Assembly: GCF_049060325.1 (NCBI RefSeq)
Contig: NZ_JBMGPW010000014.1
Location: 1 to 20,523 of the forward strand
Reading direction: 5' to 3'
DNA: 20,523 nt
From: Vescimonas sanitatis
GTDB lineage: Bacteria; Bacillota; Clostridia; Oscillospirales; Oscillospiraceae
Positions 1 to 5,900 of this stretch are shown here, piece after piece. The notes under the pieces were generated by a model that saw nothing but the letters and a program-made list of their open reading frames with translations, did not search any database and was not told the DNA's origin. The stretch's first letter is position 1. Each line of letters starts with the position of its first letter. The position numbers and the translations under genes are program-made.

Positions 1-63
1 CCCCGCATTGGTTAACAACTCCAGGGCACGCTGTGCAGTTGCGTCTAATTCAATCAGTTTCAT
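1..63 (-). CDS. N-terminus of an unidentified protein, cut by window edge
   Basis: An open frame starts with ATG at 63-61 and runs off the left edge, giving 21 residues that begin MKLIELDATAQRALELL. The start is supported by a strong ribosome binding site, AAGGAGGG, four bases upstream. The fragment looks like an amphipathic helix after a short beta strand. It does not match the PrgI-type protein that often follows TrbL in this kind of element. I do not recognise the family. It lies downstream of the truncated cytosine methyltransferase and the inverted repeat, so it may not belong to the original transfer operon. Confidence 0.6.
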   Translation of the reverse strand, partial: MKLIELDATAQRALELLTNAG

Positions 64-111
64 AGGCCCTCCTTATATTTTGTGGTGTCAGACGGTTGTC
101 TGCATGTCCAC

Positions 112-117
112 ATTATA
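112..117 (-). promoter_or_regulatory. possible -10 box for the left-edge gene
   Basis: A perfect TATAAT on the minus strand lies about 50 bases before the left-edge start codon, between the inverted repeat at 136-201 and the gene. No convincing -35 box is found at 16-18 bases spacing; the -35 region would fall in the repeat arm. A short hairpin (CAGAC/GTCTG, 89-102) lies in the leader. Confidence 0.25.
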
Positions 118-135
118 TAAAATGAGGCCCGCTTT

Positions 136-201
136 GTTATTCCGAAGTTTTTGCGGAGAATCCTTGTTTTACAAGACTCTATGCAATGACTTCGGAATAA
201 C
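136..201. repeat. 13-bp perfect inverted repeat flanking 40 bp
   Basis: GTTATTCCGAAGT at 136-148 is the exact reverse complement of ACTTCGGAATAAC at 189-201. The 40-bp interior holds a smaller nested inverted repeat (CTTGT 163-167, ACAAG 171-175). The right arm lies inside the foreign-looking tail of the truncated methyltransferase frame, about 25 bp past the last recognisable methyltransferase codons. This could be a tiny non-autonomous element, a deletion scar or a strong hairpin; no transposase is present. Confidence 0.75.
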
Positions 202-456
202 TATTTTCTCGGCATAATCTTGGCACGGGCTGCCTCCGCAGATAATATCCACAGGCGGCAGATACGCGCCGCTCAGCTTTGTAATGTCCCCCATCTGCTC
301 CATGCGGGGAAAACGGATCTTTGATACCAGTATGGGGAACGGTTCGATCTCGCTGGCCCAGATCGGCTCGATGCCATACCGCACCGAAGCCAGAGGAAAG
401 CCGGAGATTCCATCGAACAGGCTCCCCATCGTAAGTTTCCGTGTTGGCTGAGTCAT
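169..456 (-). pseudogene. truncated C5-cytosine DNA methyltransferase (N-terminal part only)
   Basis: The frame starts at ATG 456 with GAGGTG eight bases upstream, 15 bases after the TrbL stop. Its 95 residues contain C5-methyltransferase motif I (GSLFDGISGF, residues 11-20), the acidic motif II region (ASEIEPF, 34-40) and motif IV with the catalytic cysteine (GGSPCQD, 74-80, Cys78). Intact enzymes are roughly 300 residues or longer and continue after motif IV. Here similarity stops at about residue 82, and the last 13 residues read into the inverted repeat at 136-201. The target recognition domain and later motifs are absent, so no methylation is expected. In related elements a C5 methylase commonly follows TrbL, so this looks like an eroded element gene rather than cargo. 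Confidence 0.8.
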
Positions 457-471
457 TTTATATACACCTCT

Positions 472-1323
472 TTACTTGATCGCCGCGGCGATGGTTCTTG
501 TCACATTCACCGCGGACTGCGCCGTATACACGGCGCTCGTAATATTGGCCTTTGTTGTGGTGTCCAGACCGAAGCTGCCGGCAATGCGGGGCACTTCACC
601 GGCGGAGAGCATGAGCCCCACGCCCATCAGTGCGTGATCCTTGAACACCATAAGCCCCGCAACGAGGATGGTGGACTGGAGGAAGGCCGTCAGGCACAAG
701 CCGATGACCTGCCGCATCCAGCCCATAAAGCCGTCCAAATAGCCCCGTGGGACACTGAACATATAAAGACTGCCCACCGCAATTTGAATGAGTAAAATGC
801 CCCCGCGTTTCAGATTGGCGAAAAACACCTTCAGCACCGCGTAGCCCATGAGGATCACGCAAAAGAGAAGCATGATGGGGCTGGTGATGATGCCAAGGCC
901 GAAGTGGGAGCTGTTCACCACATCTGCAAGTGTCTGTATCTCGCTGAGTTCGGTGATGATGTCCTGTCCCACCTCACCAATGCTCCGTCCATAGCCGGTA
1001 AGCCCCGCGGAAAAGGTACCCTGCAGCGACACGGATAGGGCGTAGAGCCGGACGGGGACAACGGTAAACAGGCTCACCGCCAGAAAGCCCTTGATGATAT
1101 TCATCCCGCACTGCTGGAGATTCCCCCTGCCGGTGGAGTATTCAATGCCGCACTCAAAGGCGCAGACTACCACGCTGACGGTAAACAGCGCCCACGCAAG
1201 GCGGGAGAAAAAGAGAATGATGGCGCTGACCCATTCCAGCTCGAACAGCTCCACGCCCATATTGCCCATGAGGGCAAAGAAGTTGCCGAGAAAGCCTATG
1301 GCCTGCCCATAGATCCAGTCCAT
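472..1323 (-). CDS. TrbL/VirB6-like conjugal transfer membrane protein
   Basis: A polytopic membrane protein of the TrbL/VirB6 type found in Clostridia ICEs. In type IV secretion such proteins form part of the inner-membrane channel. Hydrophobic segments are visible around residues 33-58, 78-100, 145-172, 178-192 and 208-228 of this frame, followed by a polar C-terminus. The coordinates use the first conventional start, ATG at 1323, which has no ribosome binding site. A consensus GGAGGTG lies seven bases before an in-frame ATA at 1368-1366, and the 15 codons from there (FIWDFVAATVLDQL before the ATG) look like the normal family N-terminus. No other start lies between the in-frame TGA at 1377-1375 and that ATA. 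The true product is therefore probably 298 residues, poorly initiated at ATA or made from the internal ATG. Confidence 0.85.
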   Translation of the reverse strand: MDWIYGQAIGFLGNFFALMGNMGVELFELEWVSAIILFFSRLAWALFTVSVVVCAFECGIEYSTGRGNLQQCGMNIIKGFLAVSLFTVVPVRLYALSVSLQGTFSAGLTGYGRSIGEVGQDIITELSEIQTLADVVNSSHFGLGIITSPIMLLFCVILMGYAVLKVFFANLKRGGILLIQIAVGSLYMFSVPRGYLDGFMGWMRQVIGLCLTAFLQSTILVAGLMVFKDHALMGVGLMLSAGEVPRIAGSFGLDTTTKANITSAVYTAQSAVNVTRTIAAAIK

Positions 1324-1391
1324 GAGCTGATCCAGGACTGTCGCGGCGACAAAATCCCAAATAAATATCTTCGTTCACCTCCAGAGACGCA

Positions 1392-1425
1392 ACAAGGCCG
1401 CCGCCCTTTCGGGCGACGGCCTTGT
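1392..1425 (-). terminator. intergenic hairpin with GAAA loop before TrbL
   Basis: Arms 1392-1406 and 1411-1425 pair over 15 bp. The one mismatch on the plus strand is a U-G wobble in minus-strand RNA. The loop reads GAAA in that RNA, a GNRA tetraloop. There is no U-tract after it, so it is more likely an RNA stability or processing element, or a weak terminator, than a full terminator. It lies between the nucleotidyltransferase stop and the TrbL ribosome binding site. Confidence 0.6.
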
Positions 1426-1439
1426 CGCGATAATTGGTA

Positions 1440-1814
1440 TTATGATTTGTGGGAAAAGTTCTCGTATAGGGGGATGCCATCCCGCTTGATTTTACGCTCC
1501 ATTGTCACGCCTTGTGCGCGGCGGAAGAATGTATCGGCACGGTATACGAGTATATCCAAAGACATGGTTTGCAGCGGCAGGAGCGCACGGCGGATCGCCT
1601 TGACCGCATCCACCGGACGCATGGAATTTTCCGGGATAATGACGCACAAATCGTAGTCACTATCATCGGTTGGCGTACCATAAGCACGGGAGCCAAAGAG
1701 ATAAATCGCCTCGGCTTTGACTGTCTCCGTGATAACCCGGCACACCGGCTCCAATTCTTTTTGCAAGGATTCCGTCTTTGCTAAATACTCGTTTTCTGTC
1801 GACATATTCATCAT
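1440..1814 (-). CDS. MNT-type nucleotidyltransferase domain protein
   Basis: A 124-residue minimal nucleotidyltransferase. The signature GSRAYGTPTDDSDYDL (residues 41-56) supplies the GS motif and two metal-binding aspartates (Asp53, Asp55); a third likely one is Asp87 in SLDILVY. Proteins of this family (MntA-like) usually sit beside a HEPN-domain toxin and inactivate it by adenylylating it. No HEPN gene is adjacent here: upstream is a ParE-like toxin 13 bases away and downstream is TrbL. It may have lost its partner or may be joined to the toxin-antitoxin pair. The start is ambiguous among three closely spaced ATG codons (residues 1, 2 and 4), with only a weak GGGATG ahead of them. It is probably co-transcribed from the antitoxin promoter. 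Confidence 0.85.
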   Translation of the reverse strand: MMNMSTENEYLAKTESLQKELEPVCRVITETVKAEAIYLFGSRAYGTPTDDSDYDLCVIIPENSMRPVDAVKAIRRALLPLQTMSLDILVYRADTFFRRAQGVTMERKIKRDGIPLYENFSHKS

Positions 1815-1827
1815 CCCAAAACAGTGA

Positions 1828-2142
1828 TCACTTCAAAAGACGGGGATAGTCTGTCGTGCCATTGACGATCGCATAAATGTAAACGGTGTCGCCAATCACT
1901 TTGTAGACCGCCACATAGGTTTTTGTCAAAACCAGTTTTCGGTATCCGTTTGCGGCAAGGATCGGGTCCGGATGCGTTTGCCCCATCAGCGGGAAATCCC
2001 GCAGACGGTTTATGGTCGTTTTCATCGTGCTGTAGATTTTTCGCGCGTAGGGAGTTCCTGCCTCCGTAATGTGATACTTTACGATCTCCTCGAAGTCGTG
2101 TTGAGCAAGTGGAAGATAGACCAGTTTACTTTTCGTAGGCAC
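1828..2142 (-). CDS. ParE/RelE-family toxin of a type II toxin-antitoxin pair
   Basis: A 104-residue basic protein with the ParE/RelE fold pattern: an N-terminal strand (LVYLPLAQHDFEEIVKY), two helices, then YRKLVLTKTYVAVYKVIGDTVYIYAI near the C-terminus, which includes the conserved YR and YxVxD-like strands. ParE members poison gyrase and RelE members cleave mRNA; the sequence alone does not settle which. I place the start at GTG 2142 because GGAGG lies nine bases upstream and this gives the usual family length. An ATG at 2169 would add nine unlikely residues. The start overlaps the antitoxin stop by 17 bases, the usual coupling in such pairs. Confidence 0.85.
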   Translation of the reverse strand: MPTKSKLVYLPLAQHDFEEIVKYHITEAGTPYARKIYSTMKTTINRLRDFPLMGQTHPDPILAANGYRKLVLTKTYVAVYKVIGDTVYIYAIVNGTTDYPRLLK

Positions 2143-2398
2143 GGAACAGCTCCTCCATTCTTTCGTCAAGCTCCTCCGGCGTGCAGACAGGCTCTCCGCT
2201 CAGTCTGCTGAGTTCCGCAGCATAAATTTTGTCGCGGTGTCGGAACATTTTTTCCCGCTCCTCGTATGCTGCCATGCTCATATAAACACCATCATCTTCA
2301 CCCTTATTCGTGATGAAGATCGGTTCACCGGATGCCTTTGCCAGCTCAGAGATCTGCGTGTACTCATTCCGCAGGGCGGAGGATGGTCTGATTTGCAT
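2126..2398 (-). CDS. Phd/YefM-like antitoxin
   Basis: A 90-residue acidic protein beginning MQIRPSSALRNEYTQISELA, the layout of Phd/YefM antitoxins: an N-terminal DNA-binding fold with xxRxxxSxLRNEY and PIFITNKGEDDGVYMSMAAYEE, followed by a helical, charged C-terminus (EELDERMEELFRAYEK) that would wrap the toxin. The start at ATG 2398 has AAGGAGGG six bases upstream; an in-frame ATG seven codons earlier lies before that site. It is first in the unit and overlaps the toxin. Antitoxins of this class repress their own promoter, and a matching palindromic site overlaps the -10 box at 2414-2442. Confidence 0.87.
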   Translation of the reverse strand: MQIRPSSALRNEYTQISELAKASGEPIFITNKGEDDGVYMSMAAYEEREKMFRHRDKIYAAELSRLSGEPVCTPEELDERMEELFRAYEK

Positions 2399-2413
2399 AG
2401 AAAGCCCTCCTTG

Positions 2414-2442
2414 TATCAATTTCTTGATAGTATTATATCAAG
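2414..2442. promoter_or_regulatory. probable operator of the toxin-antitoxin unit
   Basis: Three half-sites form two overlapping palindromes: TATCAA (2414-2419) with TTGATA (2424-2429), and CTTGATA (2423-2429) with TATCAAG (2436-2442). The second palindrome covers the -10 box, so binding would block transcription. Autorepression by the antitoxin is inferred from the family. Confidence 0.6.
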
Positions 2443-2460
2443 ATAACACTTTTTATGCAA
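2432..2460 (-). promoter_or_regulatory. sigma-A type promoter for the antitoxin operon
   Basis: On the minus strand TTGCAT (2460-2455) and a perfect TATAAT (2437-2432) are separated by exactly 17 bases. This is the clearest promoter in the window. It gives the toxin-antitoxin and nucleotidyltransferase genes transcription independent of the transfer operon. Confidence 0.75.
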
Positions 2461-2591
2461 GCCTATCTTTGTGAGGTGTAAAAGGTGACTTTATAGGCCT
2501 ACATCATTCGCCGGCAAAGCAACCATTGTGTCTTATTCGTTGCCTCTGGCAGGAGAGTCCGGATTTGATTTTTGAATTTCTTCTTCACAAA
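2443..2591. other. non-coding stretch between pilin-like gene and cargo block
   Basis: Apart from the -35 box at 2455-2460 I see no supported gene. A 29-codon minus-strand frame begins at a GTG just after the pilin-like stop but lacks a ribosome binding site. The region is probably the upstream edge of the inserted cargo block. Confidence 0.4.
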
Positions 2592-2927
2592 TTAGATCCC
2601 AATGATATTCCAGATGTATTTCGGCGCAATCAAGCTGAAAATCAGGCAGGCAAAGAGAATGGCGGGGCCGGTCCATTCAAACTGGCCTCGCTGTCGGTAG
2701 TCAAAGTACGCGCCGCCAAGTTTCACGAAGAATGCGATGGCGAGGATCATATCCAGCGCAGGGAACACCACCTTCTCCACCACGCTCTTGATCTGCTTGG
2801 CCGCCTCCGTCCATGTCTGCTCCACCGCTCCCGCAACATCCCCGCCCGCAGCGAGCGCCGAGGTGCAGCAGAGAAAGGTCAGAAGCAAAAGCGTCAATGT
2901 CAGAATAATCATTTTTCTGTATTTCAA
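2592..2927 (-). CDS. small VirB2-like pilin candidate (DUF3852-type)
   Basis: A 111-residue protein with a signal peptide (residues 1-27, ending in ALAAG), a soluble helix (about 34-52) and two hydrophobic segments (about 53-70 and 88-104) split by a short charged loop (YFDYRQRGQFEWTG). This two-helix form after a long signal peptide resembles VirB2/TrbC pilins and the DUF3852 proteins of Clostridia conjugative elements. The start is TTG at 2927, because AAGGAGG lies ten bases upstream; the ATG five codons later is too far from it. It follows the giant adhesin, and in related elements is close to TrbL, so a part in the transfer apparatus is likely. The family name is from recall; a pilin role is inferred. 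Confidence 0.75.
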   Translation of the reverse strand: MKYRKMIILTLTLLLLTFLCCTSALAAGGDVAGAVEQTWTEAAKQIKSVVEKVVFPALDMILAIAFFVKLGGAYFDYRQRGQFEWTGPAILFACLIFSLIAPKYIWNIIGI

Positions 2928-2951
2928 GAAATCTCAACCTCCTTAAAATGG

Positions 2952-2979
2952 GGATGCCGCCCCTTGCGGAGCGGCATCC
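2952..2979 (-). terminator. intergenic hairpin with GCAA loop before pilin-like gene
   Basis: Arms GGATGCCGC (2952-2960) and GCGGCATCC (2971-2979) pair perfectly. In minus-strand RNA three further inner pairs close a GCAA tetraloop. Only four U residues follow shortly after. It lies between the adhesin stop and the next ribosome binding site. Confidence 0.6.
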
Positions 2980-2990
2980 GTTGTTAGTCC

Positions 2991-5900
2991 TTAATAGCCG
3001 GTGCGAGGCAGGGGCTTGCTGGGGGCATAGACACGGGTGACCCAGCGGGAGGTCGCCATGATCCACTGCCCGTTGTAGACTCCGCCCGCATCCGACGTGT
3101 TGACGAACTGCGTACCACCGGTGAGCTTTGAAAGCACCTTGCAATCTACGCGGGGCGCTTCTACCTGACGGAAGTTTGAAGGTACGATGCCGAACGCCGC
3201 CATGAACTCCGTCACATACTCATTGGAAGCAAGTCCCAGCGCCGCAGGAGAGGCATCCAAGACATAGTTTTTGGATGTGCTCAGGTTATCCGCCAGCGTG
3301 CGCCAGGTATCGCCGCTGAGATTGGTTTTGTACACGATCTTATAATTTCCAGGGGTATTCCATGTGCCGGTGTAGATGGTCTGAAGCCGAACCGCCTTGA
3401 CGGGCAAAGTGTCTCTCCAATAAAAAGACTCCAGCGCCGTGGTGGAATTGTTGGCGATGCCGGTGAAATTGTAGCGGACGAGCTGCCCCGGCATGACCTC
3501 CACATAGCCGGTTTTCTTGATGGAAACGTTGGTAGACAGGCTCTTGTTGGTCATGCTTGCCTTGACGATCTGACCGGCGTACTCGATCTCCACCTCAATG
3601 GGTGTCTTATCCAGCCCGTAAAATTCCGCCGCCTTGGATTCCACGATCTTATACCGCGCCAGCGGCAAAGGCTTGCTCACCGCCAAGCCGTTTTTGTCCG
3701 TCTTAATGGTATCCACCAGACGGTTGGTGCGGGCGTTGTAGATCTCAAAGACGGTGTTGGGAATGGGCGTCCCGGCAGGCCAGCCATTCATGGCGTTGTA
3801 GTCCGCGCTGACCTTCGTCACTTGGATCTGGCCGGTGATGGGCGTATTCTTCCACTCGATTTCTGTGGTTTCGCCGGACTTTACATACACGGTCTTTTTC
3901 TGCGTGTCGGGAATATATCCCTCATTTTCCAATTCACGCAGATAAAAACGGCCAGTGGTCAGATTTTCAAAACGGACATAACCGCGGTCATCGCTTGTCT
4001 CCTGCGAGATAGGATTGTTGCCGCTGTCGTAGAGAATGAAGGAAACGCCGTAGATGCCCTCGCCGGTGGCCGAATCGACCTTGTGGATCAGGATACCGGA
4101 GATGGCTTTGTTGGTCACCGTTTTGGTTGTGGTTTTGCCATCTTCCACGGCGAAATAGATGGGGGTATTGTCCAGCTGGAAGCCCTTGCCCGCCTCGGTT
4201 TCCACGGCATAGTAGCTGCCGCTTTCCAGCGGCACATACACGCGGCCGTCCGTTCCGGTGGTGACGGTGTCCACCAGACCGCCATCGCTGACACGGCGGA
4301 TCTCGAAGGTGGTGTTGGGGATGCGCTGGGTCTTGTCCGCCGCATTCACTTTCACCAGCTCCAGCCCGCCGATGGGAGTATTATAAAAATAGAGGGACTG
4401 CGTGTCGTTGGGGGTGACCACCACGGTCTGCGTGCGCGTATTCTCGTCGATGGTGTAACCGGAGATAGATTTTTCCTCTGTCACCACCAGTGTGCCGGTG
4501 ACGCCCTTGAGAATGATCTGCCCGTTTTCGTCGGTATAGTACAGACCGTTGGAGCTGATTTTTCCGTTTTCGTCGGGGACGAACTCGCCGGTAGCCGTAG
4601 TGATTTTGAAGGTAACGCCCTCCAGCGGCGTCTTGCGGTCCAGAGAGGACAGCTTGTTGATGATGAGCGCGCCCTGTCGCTCATTCCAGAAGGTCATGCG
4701 CTGGGGAGACTGGCTCTGGTCGATCTTGATGCTCTGCGGTGTCCCGTCCAACACGAATCCATCCACAGATTTGACCTCTTTTGCGGTAACAGTCATGCCG
4801 TCGGTCAGACCCTCAATGACGATCTGGCCTGCAGCGTCGGTGGTATAGTAGCCGTTGTTGGGGCCGACTACCGCGCCGGAGGAGTCTGTCACAAGAAACT
4901 GTACCCCGGCAAGCGGTTCATTTTTCGTGCCGGAAATGTATTTCTGGAGAATCAATGTTGTAGTGGGTTTGTTGTAAAAGGTCAGCGTCTGCGTGTCGTT
5001 GGGATTAACCACGACAGTCTGGGTGCGGCTGGCTTCGTCGATTGTGTAGCCGGGAATCGTCTTGGTTTCCGTTGCTACCACGGTGCCAACGATACCGGAA
5101 ATTCTGATCTCACCGGATTTGTTGGTGTAATAAATGCCGTTGCTGGACAGTTCGCCGTTGGCGTCCGGGACAAAGCTGCCATCCGCATAGGTGATCTTAA
5201 ACTCGACACCCTCCAGCGGCTCCCCGTTGGGGCCGGAGCTGACCTTGCGGATGATGAGATTACCGGCAGGCTGGTTCAGAAACTGCAGATGCGCCGTTTC
5301 GCCGCTCTTGATGAGCGCGTGCTGGGGGCTGTCATCCAACAGGTAGCCCGTTTTTGCCCGGACTTCACGGGCGATGACCGTCATGCCGGGTTCCAGACCA
5401 TCCACCAGAATTTCGCCCGCGGCATTGGTGGTGAAGCGGCCGTTGTCATTGCCGAGATAATGGCCGCTGCTGTCGGTCAAAAGGAACTCTACGCCGGAGA
5501 GCGGTTCGTGCTTACTGTCATTGCTCAGCTTTGTAATGAGCAGGCTGCCGAGCGGCGCATTGCCAAAGCGGAGCGTCACCACATCCTGATCCTCGCCGGA
5601 GATCCACACCGTCTGGGGTTCGCGGTCGATGATGTGATTTCCGTCGCTCTCAATCTCCTGGCAGATATAAGTGCCTTTTTCGAGGTTTGTCACGGTGAAC
5701 GCTCCGTTGGGTCCGGTCAGATAGGTCCCGATGACTGTACCGCCAGTACCGGAAGCGCCGCCGCCTAAATATCTCAGTTCAAATCGGCAGCCCTCCAGTC
5801 CTTTTCCGGTCTTTGCATCGTACTTATACACAACAAGGGCACTGTGAGGAACATTGTCCACGGTCACGGTCTTAGAGGTATTGGCTTCCAGATAGAACTC

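Noticed and set aside
2500..2591. 29-codon minus-strand frame after the pilin-like gene
   Set aside because: It starts at GTG with no ribosome binding site, has no recognisable features, and lies in the presumed edge of the cargo insertion.
3822..5768. 648-codon open frame on the plus strand
   Set aside because: It lies antisense to the Cna-B repeats, has no domain features, and is explained by GC-rich codon bias on the minus strand. The minus frame has signal peptide, repeats and ribosome binding site.
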